This document shows, one piece after another, positions 26,956 to 36,850 of a DNA stretch of 64,000 nucleotides; the first letter of the stretch is position 1; the number at the start of each line of letters is the position of its first letter. Location: contig DAOLIT010000013.1 of assembly GCA_035328405.1 (NCBI GenBank), forward strand, positions 22,792-86,791. Direction: 5' to 3'. The notes below the pieces were generated by a model that did not search any database, was not told where the DNA came from, and worked only from the letters and a program-made list of their open reading frames with translations. This stretch comes from JAEUKA01 sp035328405 (GTDB lineage Bacteria; Myxococcota_A; Polyangia; Palsa-1104; JAEUJZ01). Position numbers and translations under genes: made by a program.

Positions 26956-29757
26956 CTAGGGCGCGGAAAGCCAAGCGCCGCACTGCGGTTTGAGTTTTGG
27001 CAAAAATCCCCTCAGCACAGGGTCACTACCGTCTTTGGAATCTCTGAATAATTCCTCGATGGCTCGACGAGCTGGTTTGTCAAACCGCTGTTTTTGTCGC
27101 GCGCAGATCTTGACCAGGGATTCTAACGCGCTGCGTCGAAGTGCAATCGGAGCTTCGCGATCCATGCGGAAGACGAGAAGCGGGATTTCGTTCTCTCCGC
27201 CGTATTCTCCGACGGCGCGAAGACAGTGAATGGCCGAAACGAGACTCCGATCGGACGCAGTTGGGCTGTCGAGCAAGTCGCCCAGGCCACCGTCGATGGC
27301 TTGATGTGCCGTGGCAGCTTCCTGGACAGAGGGAAGTCCATGTCGCACCACCAGGATGCAAGCCTGTCCACGCACCGTGGCAGGCATTTTATCGTCGAGA
27401 AGTGCCGCTTTATAACGCGAAAAACCCGCCGCGCCGGCACAACGCGACAGTCCTTCGAGTGCCAGCGTCGCCACTGCCTCGTCCCGGTCGTCCAGGGCCT
27501 TTTCGAGCCAAGGAATGTTCTCGGATTGGTTCTTGCACTGCGCAGCGACGACCTCTGCCGCTGCTCGACGCACCATCGGCCACTTGTCCTGAAACAGGCT
27601 GTGAGACGCAAGTCTGGCCAGATCCGGCTCTCTCGAATCCACCAAACTCGTGAGCACCGTCGCGCGCACCATCGGGTCAGCATCACGAAGAGCTTGTTGG
27701 AGCTGTGGGCGATCCAGTGGAATGGTGCGTGCAATCATGTACGCCGCAAATTGACGCAACGCGGCATCCGGCTCGGAAAGGAGGATGGTCTTCACGAAAG
27801 GCGGAAGCGTAGGTGGGCGCACTTTTGCGAACGCGCGCAGCAGCCGAAAACGGAGCGCAAACCGCTCTTCTCCTGACGTGGTTTCGCCGATTCGCATCCA
27901 AAGGGGTTCCAAGTGCTCCGACAGCGCACTTTGAGCCGGGACAGAAGCACAACCCGCAACTCCTTCCGACAAACCCTCGAACCACAAGAGGCGCGCGTGT
28001 GTTTCGGTGTCGCGACCGGTCATCTCAGCGACCACGTTTGGTGTTTTTCCCGCCTCCCAGGCCTCACACCGCCACCGGCTTCCCACACCCTTCACAAACG
28101 ATTTGCGCAGCCTGGGGTCTGTCGCCAACTTTTTCGTAAGAAGAAGCACCTGTGAAACCGTCGCGTGTTCCACCAGCCACGTCGTTGCTTCCGCTCGGAG
28201 CAGAGAAGACCGCTTTTCGTCCGTTGATATCTCCATCAGCGCATCGACGGCCACATTCCTGGAAGACTCGGTTTTGGTCGCATGTCCGAGCGCGGCAAAC
28301 AGGGCGGGACGGTCTTCCATTTCTGCTTCTGCCAGCGACGAGGATAGCGTTTGAACAAGTCGCTTCTGGGCGTTTTCAGGGCACAGCGCCGCGCGCGCGC
28401 TCCACTTTGCGAGAAGACCATGGATTCGACGCTGCGACGCACCACGAGCTGCGGACAATGCCTTCGACAGAGCCTCGATCTGTGCTTGGGCGCGCGCTGA
28501 AACGACATTTTCCGCTTGAAGCGCCAACGTTCTTTCCGCCGCTTCTGCCACACGAGTGTCCGTCGCTGAAAGTTGTTCTACTAGCTGCCCCAAAGCACCT
28601 TCGCCGTCCAAGTCGCTGTAGAAATTCACTTCCGCGATGGCGCTCGTTTCGCCAGGCTTGGTCGCGGGCTGCGCAATCGTCAGCGACACGCAATCTGCAT
28701 GCAGAGATTGCGGAAACAATACCCAAAACGGCTCAGCAGTTGCTTTGGGCGAACCGGGCGAAACCACAAAGCGCTGGGAAGCAGAGAGCGTCACAACAAA
28801 CTGCGTCGGCAAAACACCGAGTGACCGAGGTGCGGGAACCACCCGCATGGCGCGCAAGGTGCGACCTTTGGATTCCGCTCGCCACGTAAAAAACGTGCCC
28901 GTCGCATCGTGAGGGAGTCGCCAGACCGTCTTTTCGGCGCCATCGTCAAGTTCGCGCGGGGCTGACAACCCATCCGCTCGTTCAATGCCTGTCTGCCGGT
29001 TGGTTGCGACCACCCGAAAAATGCTCGGCCGCGTGCTCGCAAGGTCTACCGGCGTGACCGAGGACGTATCAAGTTTGGACAGACCCTCCAACGATGGCAA
29101 AAGCCGTTCCTGCGAGGCTACCCACCGGCCCGAACCATCGGGAACGAAGCGTTCCAAAAACAGTCTCCGCTCGCTGTCGCAACGGATCACAGACGGTGAT
29201 GTTTGGTACCGAAACACCTCGCCCGCGTGCCATTCGACTTCGACCGAGTATTCAGCATCGGCCCCAACGGGCCCAATCGGACCCACGTACATCGGCGAGA
29301 GCGTTCCTTTTTGCCAACGAACCCATGCAGCGACCCGCTGTTTCTTTTTGCGCACACCCGACGCGGCTACGACATGCTCCCCGTTTGCGAGTTTTCTCAC
29401 AGATAGAACAGCGTTAACAAGTTGAGGGTCGCGCTCTCCCAGCGGCAGTGACAACTGCGCGGTTTGTCCTCCATCGGTTTTGATCGCGAGTTTTCCAAAA
29501 CCGTCGAGGGTGACGATTTCCAGGCGACCGTCATTGTCCAAATCGATCCGCTGGGAAGCCAATGCGCCGGAGTTGAGACCATAGGCCTCGACAGAACGAG
29601 ACTCTTGCGCCGACGCCAATTTCAAATCGACGCCTAGCAATTCGACGCACAGCCAGATGGAAAAAGCCGAAGCCAGCCATTTGCGAAAAACCCCGCCTGA
29701 CCGACTGACCGTCTTCCCCATCCGCAAAACGCGGCCCGAGTTCTCGAGTGACAGCAT
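26956..29757 (-). CDS. Secreted HEAT-repeat protein
   Basis: Protein of about 933 residues. After a signal-like segment (KWLASAFSIWLCVELLG) there is an FG-GAP/VCBS-like repeat (DLDNDGRLEIVTLDGFGKLA) and a beta-rich region, then from about residue 400 a helical solenoid of HEAT-like repeats (ALRDADPMVRATVLTSLVD; ALDDRDEAVATLALEGLSR). ATG 29757 is preferred over the upstream GTG because GGGGACC precedes it; ATG 29721 is also possible and places the signal peptide nearer the N-terminus. Likely periplasmic scaffold; it begins the cluster that continues with alpha-2-macroglobulin. Function unknown. Confidence 0.65.
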   Translation of the reverse strand: MLSLENSGRVLRMGKTVSRSGGVFRKWLASAFSIWLCVELLGVDLKLASAQESRSVEAYGLNSGALASQRIDLDNDGRLEIVTLDGFGKLAIKTDGGQTAQLSLPLGERDPQLVNAVLSVRKLANGEHVVAASGVRKKKQRVAAWVRWQKGTLSPMYVGPIGPVGADAEYSVEVEWHAGEVFRYQTSPSVIRCDSERRLFLERFVPDGSGRWVASQERLLPSLEGLSKLDTSSVTPVDLASTRPSIFRVVATNRQTGIERADGLSAPRELDDGAEKTVWRLPHDATGTFFTWRAESKGRTLRAMRVVPAPRSLGVLPTQFVVTLSASQRFVVSPGSPKATAEPFWVLFPQSLHADCVSLTIAQPATKPGETSAIAEVNFYSDLDGEGALGQLVEQLSATDTRVAEAAERTLALQAENVVSARAQAQIEALSKALSAARGASQRRIHGLLAKWSARAALCPENAQKRLVQTLSSSLAEAEMEDRPALFAALGHATKTESSRNVAVDALMEISTDEKRSSLLRAEATTWLVEHATVSQVLLLTKKLATDPRLRKSFVKGVGSRWRCEAWEAGKTPNVVAEMTGRDTETHARLLWFEGLSEGVAGCASVPAQSALSEHLEPLWMRIGETTSGEERFALRFRLLRAFAKVRPPTLPPFVKTILLSEPDAALRQFAAYMIARTIPLDRPQLQQALRDADPMVRATVLTSLVDSREPDLARLASHSLFQDKWPMVRRAAAEVVAAQCKNQSENIPWLEKALDDRDEAVATLALEGLSRCAGAAGFSRYKAALLDDKMPATVRGQACILVVRHGLPSVQEAATAHQAIDGGLGDLLDSPTASDRSLVSAIHCLRAVGEYGGENEIPLLVFRMDREAPIALRRSALESLVKICARQKQRFDKPARRAIEELFRDSKDGSDPVLRGFLPKLKPQCGAWLSAP

Positions 29758-29779
29758 GGTCCCCAACACTACAAATCTG

Positions 29780-29808
29780 TTGACCCACTTGACAAGGTTT
29801 GCTACTCA
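29780..29808 (+). promoter_or_regulatory. Promoter of the yajC-secD-secF operon
   Basis: TTGACC (29780-29785) and TACTCA (29803-29808) are 17 bases apart, in the divergent region between the HEAT-repeat gene and yajC. The predicted start site gives a leader of about 45 bases before GTG 29859. Confidence 0.45.
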
Positions 29809-29858
29809 CTCCGGCTTGCTGTATCAAAGCGGCTGGCCCGGTTTTTGGAGGCGTTCCT

Positions 29859-30242
29859 GTGATTTGTACCTCGTTTGGCGCAGTGATTTCTCAGCCTGGT
29901 GACTCTGCGACCCTGTTCGCGCAGGCCCAGGGTGGTGGACTCGCTTCTCTTTCGAATATCTTGCTTCCGGTTCTGCTGATCGGAATTTTCTACTTCATCT
30001 TGATTCGGCCTCAGCAGAAGCGGCAGCGCGAGTTGGAAGACTGGCGGAAGCAGATCCAGCGTGGCGATGAGATCATCACGTCGGGCGGTTTGTGGGCTCG
30101 GGTTTCATCCGTTAACGAGAAGAGCCGCTATGTGGTTGTCGAACTGCAAGACAAGGTTCGCGTCAAGGTTCTTCGAGAGCACATCATCAGCAAAGCCCCG
30201 CCTGCGGACACTTCGGCACCGAGTGGCGACGAGGCCAAGTGA
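29859..30242 (+). CDS. yajC: Preprotein translocase accessory subunit YajC
   Basis: Single-pass inner-membrane protein of 127 residues that associates with SecDF. The hallmark membrane segment and basic flank LLIGIFYFILIRPQQKRQRE is present, followed by the YajC domain (GDEIITSGGLWARVSSVNE). Start GTG 29859 has GGAGG 7 bases upstream; the frame is open for 20 codons before it without a signal. The 82 bases between yajC and secD show no clear terminator, consistent with one operon. Confidence 0.93.
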   Translation: MICTSFGAVISQPGDSATLFAQAQGGGLASLSNILLPVLLIGIFYFILIRPQQKRQRELEDWRKQIQRGDEIITSGGLWARVSSVNEKSRYVVVELQDKVRVKVLREHIISKAPPADTSAPSGDEAK

Positions 30243-30324
30243 TTGTTTGGGGTTGTTTCGATCTTCACTGTCCCGCCGAGGGCAGCGTTCTTTTTCCTCT
30301 AGTTAGCCAGGGAGAAGCTCTCGC

Positions 30325-32136
30325 ATGGAGCGGTCTTTTTACTACCGCGTAACTGCCTACTCGTTCATCACTCTTTTGTCGGTGATGATTCTTTTGCCGT
30401 CGGTCGCTGACTGGACTCACACAGCCCATCGATTGCCCGAGTGGTATACGAAAATGTTTTCTCGGAAAATCGCGCTGGGCCTCGATTTGCAGGGCGGTCT
30501 GCACTTGGTTTACGAGGTTCAGGTGGACAAAGCGGTGTCGGACAAGGCCGACCGTTTGGCCGCGCAGATCGAAGAGAAGCTCGCAAAAGACCGCAAGGTC
30601 AAAGGCGCGCATGTTTCTCGTGAAGGTGACGGTGCCGAGTCTCGTTTGCGCGTGACGTTCCAGAACAAAGCCGATGCGAGGAAACTCGACCGGGCGTTTG
30701 AGCGCGAATTTGCAAAATATCTGACGCGGGAGAGCGACAACGGGCAGACCGGCGAGACCGTCTTCAAGATGGATGCCGACTACGTGGACGAGTTGCGGGG
30801 TTATGCAGTCAGTCAGGGAGTCGAGACCATCAAGAACCGCGTTGACAAACTCGGTGTTGCTGAGCCGATCGTCCAGCGCAAACAGAACGATATTGTCGTC
30901 GAGCTGGCGGGTCTTTCCCAAGCAGATTTCCAGCGGGTCAAGACCATGATTGGCAAGACGGCGCAGCTCGAGTTCAAGATGGTGGATGACGGCGCTGAGT
31001 ACATGCAGCGGCTTTCTGCATATGCCGAGAGCAAGAAGACGCAGTATCCCGGCCTTGAAGTCGGCTTCGACTACTGGCAGCAAAAGGACAATGGCCAGCA
31101 GCACACCGACGTGTACTTGAAGTCAAAAGACAAATCTGTGATGGAACGTTTTCTGAAAGATCTACCGTCCGAGTTGGCCGTGCCGAATGACCACCAGATT
31201 TTGTTCGAGCAGATCAGCCGAGACGAGGACGATGACAAGACGCCGGACAAACCTTGGCGTTCGTATTACTTGCACCGTCGGGCGGAGTTGACTGGAGAGT
31301 ATCTGACTGACGCAGAGATGAACTTTGATCAGACGACGAACAGGCCCGAGGTTGGGATCACGTTTGATAGCGAAGGTGCCAGTCTGTTCGAGAAAGCCAG
31401 CGGAGCGAACATTGGTCGCAAGATGGCCATCATTTTGGACGAGAAGATCAGTTCCGCGCCGACGATCGAGGGTCGTATCGGTGGTGGGCGTGCTCGGATC
31501 ACGATGGGCGGCTATTCGGACAAGGTTCAGCAAGAAGCCAAGGATTTGGTGGCTGTGCTCAAGGCGGGGGCTCTTCCTGCTCCGTTGCGCAAGACGTTCG
31601 AGACTCAGGTTGGGGCATCGCTCGGGCCCGAGGCAGTCTCCAAAGCCCGTACATCGATGGTCATCGGAACACTTGCCGTGGTCATCTTCATGCTGATCTA
31701 CTACCGTGCGTCGGGGATCATTGCCGATGTTGCGATGGTCTTTAACGTGATCTACCTGCTCTCCATCATGGCGCTGATCCAGGCCACGTTGACTTTGCCG
31801 GGCATCGCGGCAGTCGTGTTGACGGTGGGTATGGCGGTGGACGCCAACATCATCTTCTATGAGCGCATCCGTGAGGAATTGCGGGGCGGAAAAACGCCTC
31901 GTCAGGCGGTCGAGAATGGATTTGGCCGGGCGCTTTGGACTGTCGTTGACGCACACGTTACCAATTTGGTCGCTGGCGTGGTGCTGTATTCCTATGGCAC
32001 AGGCCCCATTCGCGGTTTTGCGGTATCGCTGATTGCCGGCATCGTTTGCAACCTGTTCACGTCGGTGTGGTTGTCCCGCGTGATGTTTGACTACATGGTT
32101 TTGCGCAACAAGAAGCGCGCGACCATGAGCATCTGA
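30325..32136 (+). CDS. secD: Protein translocase subunit SecD
   Basis: RND-type translocase subunit, 603 residues, which uses the proton gradient to pull preproteins across the membrane with SecF. The first membrane segment, the P1 head beginning with LGLDLQGGLHLVYEV, and the six-segment RND half with the ITMGG region, AVVLTVGMAVDANIIFYERI and the RPFVHV-type ending are seen. The Asp of VGMAVDAN is the conserved proton-relay residue. Slightly longer than E. coli-type short forms because of an insertion in the periplasmic domain (about 250-310, acidic and Lys-rich). secF follows 8 bases later. Confidence 0.96.
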   Translation: MERSFYYRVTAYSFITLLSVMILLPSVADWTHTAHRLPEWYTKMFSRKIALGLDLQGGLHLVYEVQVDKAVSDKADRLAAQIEEKLAKDRKVKGAHVSREGDGAESRLRVTFQNKADARKLDRAFEREFAKYLTRESDNGQTGETVFKMDADYVDELRGYAVSQGVETIKNRVDKLGVAEPIVQRKQNDIVVELAGLSQADFQRVKTMIGKTAQLEFKMVDDGAEYMQRLSAYAESKKTQYPGLEVGFDYWQQKDNGQQHTDVYLKSKDKSVMERFLKDLPSELAVPNDHQILFEQISRDEDDDKTPDKPWRSYYLHRRAELTGEYLTDAEMNFDQTTNRPEVGITFDSEGASLFEKASGANIGRKMAIILDEKISSAPTIEGRIGGGRARITMGGYSDKVQQEAKDLVAVLKAGALPAPLRKTFETQVGASLGPEAVSKARTSMVIGTLAVVIFMLIYYRASGIIADVAMVFNVIYLLSIMALIQATLTLPGIAAVVLTVGMAVDANIIFYERIREELRGGKTPRQAVENGFGRALWTVVDAHVTNLVAGVVLYSYGTGPIRGFAVSLIAGIVCNLFTSVWLSRVMFDYMVLRNKKRATMSI

Positions 32137-32144
32137 GGCCTTCC

Positions 32145-33356
32145 ATGTCCCAGCGTTTTTTTGAATTGATTCGCCCCGATCACAACTTTGACTTCGTGGG
32201 CAAGACCAAGCCGCTGCTGTTGAGTTCAGCGGCGCTCGTCCTGTTGTCGCTTCTTCTTCTGCCCGTCAACATGTTTCTGCCGGGAAGAGGGCACGCTCTC
32301 AACTTCGCGATCGATTTTCGCGGTGGTACCGAGATGCGGGTTGATTTCACCAGAGCCGTTGAGCCCGCAGCCATTCGCGAGGCGATGGAGTCGGGAGGTT
32401 TCCGAGACTCAGAAGTCGTCCCACTTCCCGAGTTCAAAAATTCCTACTTGGTTCGGTTTCCGGCGGTGTCGGCGCTTCAGCCAAACCAGATTGCTCGTGT
32501 CGAGGAGGGATTTCGCCAGAAACTGGGTGCCGATTCGTTGCGGAAATTTGAATCGAGCGAAGGTGGAGACAAAGCCTATGTGCGTTTGCTCAAAGGCAAA
32601 GCGTTCGAGCCGAGCCAGGTCGAGGAGATTTTGCGCGGGGCCGGTGTGACCGTGAGCCAGGTGCAGCGATTTGGTCGCCCAGAAGACAACACATTTGAAG
32701 TCGTGCTGGTCGGCTTGGAAAAAGAAGTCCGCACGGCGCTTGACGCAACGCTTGGGCAAGGGGCAGTCGCTTCGATTCCTTCTGTGGGTTCGGTGGGCGC
32801 GAAGGCGGGAAAAGAACTGCGCGACAACGGCATCATTTCTCTTCTCGCGGCCATTGGTTTCATCATGCTGTACATCTTGGTCCGGTTTGATTTTCGATAT
32901 GGACCGGGGACGGTGGTGGCGCTGCTGCACGATGCGCTGTTGGTGCTCGGAGCGTTTGCCCTGACCTACAAAGAGTTTTCGCTCACGACGATCGCGGCAA
33001 TTCTGACAGTCATTGGTTACTCCATGAATGACACCATTGTCGTGTTCGACCGTATCCGCGAAAACGCTGGAAAGATGCGCGACAAGAAGTTCCCGCAAAT
33101 CGTGAACATTTCAGTCAATGAAACGCTGTCCCGAACCATTCTGACCTCGGCAACGGTGTTTTTCGTGACGCTCGCCATGAACATTTGGGGGTCCGGCGTC
33201 ATTCGGGATTTCGCTTTTGCGATGAATGTCGGCGTCATTGTTGGAACGTATTCCTCGATTTTCATCGCGAGCCCGATCTTGATCTGGCTCAATGAGAAAT
33301 CGCTCCAAACGCAGAAGAAACCCCGCACGCAAAGAAGCAGCTCGTCGCCAGTTTAG
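32145..33356 (+). CDS. secF: Protein translocase subunit SecF
   Basis: Partner of SecD, 403 residues. FAIDFRGGTEMRVDF marks the P4 head; the C-terminal RND half shows IGYSMNDTIVVFDRIREN and SRTILTSATVFFVTLAMN, with the conserved Asp of the D1-D4 relay. A periplasmic segment between about 110 and 190 is longer than in many SecF proteins. The C-terminal tail is basic and Ser-rich. 233 bases separate it from lepA; that stretch holds one small hairpin (GGACT...AGTCC near 33486) but no poly-T run. Confidence 0.96.
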   Translation: MSQRFFELIRPDHNFDFVGKTKPLLLSSAALVLLSLLLLPVNMFLPGRGHALNFAIDFRGGTEMRVDFTRAVEPAAIREAMESGGFRDSEVVPLPEFKNSYLVRFPAVSALQPNQIARVEEGFRQKLGADSLRKFESSEGGDKAYVRLLKGKAFEPSQVEEILRGAGVTVSQVQRFGRPEDNTFEVVLVGLEKEVRTALDATLGQGAVASIPSVGSVGAKAGKELRDNGIISLLAAIGFIMLYILVRFDFRYGPGTVVALLHDALLVLGAFALTYKEFSLTTIAAILTVIGYSMNDTIVVFDRIRENAGKMRDKKFPQIVNISVNETLSRTILTSATVFFVTLAMNIWGSGVIRDFAFAMNVGVIVGTYSSIFIASPILIWLNEKSLQTQKKPRTQRSSSSPV

Positions 33357-33589
33357 GTGGGGTCGATTTTCCGGCCACCTGGTTGTCTTGCCGTTTCTGT
33401 GGAGTTCGGAACGTCGGTCGAACGCGCAGTTGCGCTTGTGTTCGCGGCTTTGGTGTTGCGGACCCGTGGCGCTTGACCCATTCCAGGACTGAGCAGTCCG
33501 AGGTTTGCTTTCGCTGGAACAGACTTGCCACGCTGCGTGTTTGGTGAGTTGATTTGCGGACCTTTTTTACACTTCCACTCGCGACATCC

Positions 33590-35470
33590 ATGCCTCACGA
33601 AACAGCAGACGCAGAGACTCTTCACACGACAGCTCCCGAATCGGCTTTGACTCCTTCGGGCGGGGCTGTGTTTTTGACCCACATCCGCAATTTCTCGATC
33701 ATCGCACACATCGATCACGGCAAATCGACGCTGGCGGATCGGCTCTTGGAAGCGTGTGGGGCGCTGTCCGAGCGAGAAAGACAGGACCAGTTCCTCGACA
33801 AGATGGAACTGGAACGCGAACGAGGGATCACGATCAAGGCGCAGACCGTGCGTTTGCGGTACAAAGCGCATGACGGGCAGGAGTATCAGTTCAACTTGAT
33901 CGATACGCCGGGGCACGTCGATTTCCACTACGAAGTCAGTCGGAGCCTCGCGGCGTGTGAGGGGGCGCTTTTGGTGGTGGATGCGTCGCAGGGGGTTCAG
34001 GCGCAGACGCTTGCAAATGTGTACGTGGCGCTCGACAACAATTTAGAAATTGTTCCGGTCCTGAACAAAATCGATTTGCCTTCGGCGGAGCCCGAACGGA
34101 TTCGGAAGCAGGTCGAAGATGTCATCGGGATCGATGCGTCGATGGCGATTTTGGCCAGCGCCAAGGATGGGCGCGGAGTGCCGGACATTTTGGAAGCGAT
34201 GGTTCAGTTTGTACCGCCTCCGAAAGGTGATCCGACGGCACCGCTTCAGGCGCTCATTTTTGATAGTTGGTACGACAACTATCGGGGTGTGGTCACGCAA
34301 GTTCGAGTGAAGAACGGGCGAATTGCGGTGGGGGACAAAATTCTGCTCTGGGCGACGGGCAAAACCTACGAAGTCATGGGACTCGGGGTGTTCAATCCGC
34401 ACCCTGTCGAAGTCAAGGAATTGCGGTGTGGCGAAGTCGGCTTTGTCATCGCCAACATCAAGACGGTCGCGGACACGCAGATCGGCGACACCATGACGGG
34501 AGCAGGCCGGCCGTGTGCCGAGCCTCTGCCGGGTTTCAAAGTCGTCAAACCCATGGTGTTCGCCGGTATTTTCCCGACGGACAATGCTCGATACACTGAC
34601 CTGCGCGAGGCGCTGGAAAAACTGCATCTAAACGATGCAAGTTTCACCTATGAGCCCGAAACTTCGTTGGCGCTGGGTTTTGGGTTTCGATGTGGTTTTT
34701 TGGGTCTTTTGCACATGGAAATCGTGCAGGAGCGGCTCGAACGCGAGTACGACTTGGACCTCATCACGACTGCACCGACCGTGGAATATCGGGCCAAAAC
34801 AGCGTCGGGTGAGACGATCATCGTGGACAATCCGGCGGCGCTCCCTGACGAAGGAAAAGTCGAGTCGATCGAAGAACCGATCATCATGGCGAGCATTTAC
34901 ACGCCCTCTGAGCATGTCGGTTCGCTGATTACGTTGTGTCAGGAGCGCCGAGGGGTGCAGGTGAGCATCACGTATAACGGCGAGGATCGCGTGGTGCTCA
35001 AGTACGAATTGCCGCTTGCGGAAGTGGTCTTTGGCTTTTACGACCGGCTCAAGTCGGTTTCGCGGGGGTATGCGTCGCTCGATTACGAACTGCATGAATA
35101 TCGTCCCGCCGAGCTGACACGCATGGATCTGCTCGTGAACGGCGATCGGGTGGATGCACTGTCGGTCATTTGTCACCGCGAACGCGCCTACTACCGAGGC
35201 CGCGACTTGTGCGTGAAGATGAAGGAACTGATTCCTCCACAGCAGTTCGAGGTCGCCATCCAGGCCGCCATCGGAAACCGGGTGATTGCGCGCACGACGG
35301 TCAAGGCGTTGCGCAAGAACGTAACCGCCAAGTGTTATGGTGGGGACATCACACGGAAGAGAAAACTGCTGGAGCGCCAAAAAGAGGGCAAGAAGCGGAT
35401 GAAACAGATTGGGTCTGTCGAAATCCCGCAGGAGGCTTTTCTGGCGGTCCTGAAGGTGGACGAAAAATGA
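33590..35470 (+). CDS. lepA: Elongation factor 4 (LepA)
   Basis: Translational GTPase that back-translocates or remodels stalled ribosomes. G1 is AHIDHGKST, followed by ERERGITIKAQT, DTPGHVDF and NKID, then EF-G-like domains and the LepA-specific C-terminal domain (KANVTAKCYGGDITRKRKLL-type, seen as CYGGDITRKRKLLERQKEGK). ATG 33590 gives 626 residues with an N-terminal extension of about 25 residues before the conserved start; no strong ribosome site was seen, so the exact start is uncertain (TTG 33554 is in frame). The stop overlaps the lepB start as ATGA. Confidence 0.95.
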   Translation: MPHETADAETLHTTAPESALTPSGGAVFLTHIRNFSIIAHIDHGKSTLADRLLEACGALSERERQDQFLDKMELERERGITIKAQTVRLRYKAHDGQEYQFNLIDTPGHVDFHYEVSRSLAACEGALLVVDASQGVQAQTLANVYVALDNNLEIVPVLNKIDLPSAEPERIRKQVEDVIGIDASMAILASAKDGRGVPDILEAMVQFVPPPKGDPTAPLQALIFDSWYDNYRGVVTQVRVKNGRIAVGDKILLWATGKTYEVMGLGVFNPHPVEVKELRCGEVGFVIANIKTVADTQIGDTMTGAGRPCAEPLPGFKVVKPMVFAGIFPTDNARYTDLREALEKLHLNDASFTYEPETSLALGFGFRCGFLGLLHMEIVQERLEREYDLDLITTAPTVEYRAKTASGETIIVDNPAALPDEGKVESIEEPIIMASIYTPSEHVGSLITLCQERRGVQVSITYNGEDRVVLKYELPLAEVVFGFYDRLKSVSRGYASLDYELHEYRPAELTRMDLLVNGDRVDALSVICHRERAYYRGRDLCVKMKELIPPQQFEVAIQAAIGNRVIARTTVKALRKNVTAKCYGGDITRKRKLLERQKEGKKRMKQIGSVEIPQEAFLAVLKVDEK

Positions 35471-36756
35471 GCAGTTCCGAACACGCAAAGGACGAGGCGT
35501 CGAACACTCCGGCCACATTGCCCAGCGAAGAGGGGCAGAAAAGGGGGAATGCGCCAAAGAAGCGGCCTCCGGCGTGGATGCGCGTCGCCTACGATCAACT
35601 GTGGATTGTTTTGGTGCCGCTGTTTTTGAGTCTGTTTGGTCTGACGGTTCAATTGACCAACACGATCGATTTGTCCGATGTGCCGCCCCATCCTCGCGTG
35701 GTGCAGCTTGGGATCGCATTGGCGGCGTTTGCGGTGATTTTGGGAGTTCCTTATCTGCTATGTCGGAAAACTGTTGATGAGGTCAGGGAGGACCTGAGTT
35801 TGCGCCGACAGGCGAGGTTTTTGCAAAAGAATGCGCGCCGCTGTTTGTCTCGGTACAAAGACCAAATCAAACCCGACATTCAAAAGGCGGTGGTCGAGGC
35901 GGTGGAGGCGTTGGAACGTGCGCTCGAACAGGAGGACAACGAAAGGGTGTTTGCGGAACTGGATGTACTGGACAAGCTCATGGACAAATACCTTACCTAC
36001 TTGCGCAAGGGGTCGATCTTGGAAGTGGGGGAGCCTCTGATTTCGGCGCTCATTGTCGCGCTCCTTTTGCGAGCGTTTGTGATCGAGGCATTCAAAATAC
36101 CGTCGGGCTCCATGATTCCTACGCTTCAGGTAGGGGACCACATTTTCGTGAACAAGATTCTGTTCGGCTTGCGGGTCCCTTTTACGAACGTCAAGTTTGC
36201 ATATCACCTCCGTGAGCCCAAACGGGGTGAGGTGATCGTCTTTGTGTATCCGCACGAACAATCCAAGGACTACATCAAGCGGGTGGCCGCAGTTGCGGGG
36301 GACACCATCGAAGCGTGTGGCGAAAAGATCACCATAAATGGTCAAGAGCTTGCGCGTGTACCTCATGCTGGAAAATGTGAATACGAGGATGCAGACGAAG
36401 AACATCCCGAGGCTGGCTGGCAGTGGAGGTCGTGTCGTGGATTTCGGGAGACGAACGGAGACAATACGTACAACGTCGTCCAAGACTTTCAGACAGCTCT
36501 AGACAGGCCCTGTGCCAAGTGGTCGGTTCCCAAAGGGCATGTATTTGTCTTGGGAGACAACCGAGATCACAGCGCAGACAGCCGATTTTGGTGCGATCCA
36601 AACAGCAACCGAGTGCTTCCCCCGGCTTGCGAAAGCGGTCCGAACGGCTCGTTTGTTCCTCTGGAAATGATCAAGGGGAAGGCCTGGTTTATTTGGTGGT
36701 CAGCGGGCAGAGGATCGTCGGTGCGGTTTGAACGATTGTTTTCCTCTGTGCATTGA
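35467..36756 (+). CDS. lepB: Signal peptidase I with long N-terminal domain
   Basis: Membrane protease that removes signal peptides, 429 residues. Catalytic Ser215 (PSGSMIPTL) and Lys271 (DYIKRVAAVAGD) are present, as is the box E motif GDNRDHSADSRFW. The first 180 residues are unusual: a Ser/Lys-rich head, two hydrophobic segments at about 42-62 and 80-98, and a charged helical region (100-180) that may be a coiled coil; a third hydrophobic segment (about 188-206) precedes the active site. ATG 35467 overlaps the lepA stop by 4 bases, so production is coupled to lepA. Confidence 0.95.
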   Translation: MSSSEHAKDEASNTPATLPSEEGQKRGNAPKKRPPAWMRVAYDQLWIVLVPLFLSLFGLTVQLTNTIDLSDVPPHPRVVQLGIALAAFAVILGVPYLLCRKTVDEVREDLSLRRQARFLQKNARRCLSRYKDQIKPDIQKAVVEAVEALERALEQEDNERVFAELDVLDKLMDKYLTYLRKGSILEVGEPLISALIVALLLRAFVIEAFKIPSGSMIPTLQVGDHIFVNKILFGLRVPFTNVKFAYHLREPKRGEVIVFVYPHEQSKDYIKRVAAVAGDTIEACGEKITINGQELARVPHAGKCEYEDADEEHPEAGWQWRSCRGFRETNGDNTYNVVQDFQTALDRPCAKWSVPKGHVFVLGDNRDHSADSRFWCDPNSNRVLPPACESGPNGSFVPLEMIKGKAWFIWWSAGRGSSVRFERLFSSVH

Positions 36757-36850
36757 GTTTTTCTGCGCGTCGCAATGAAATGATTCGAGGAGGCAGGAAA
36801 ACCTCGGTTCAGGCAAATACAAAACGGTTCGGGTATAGGCCTTGGTGAAG

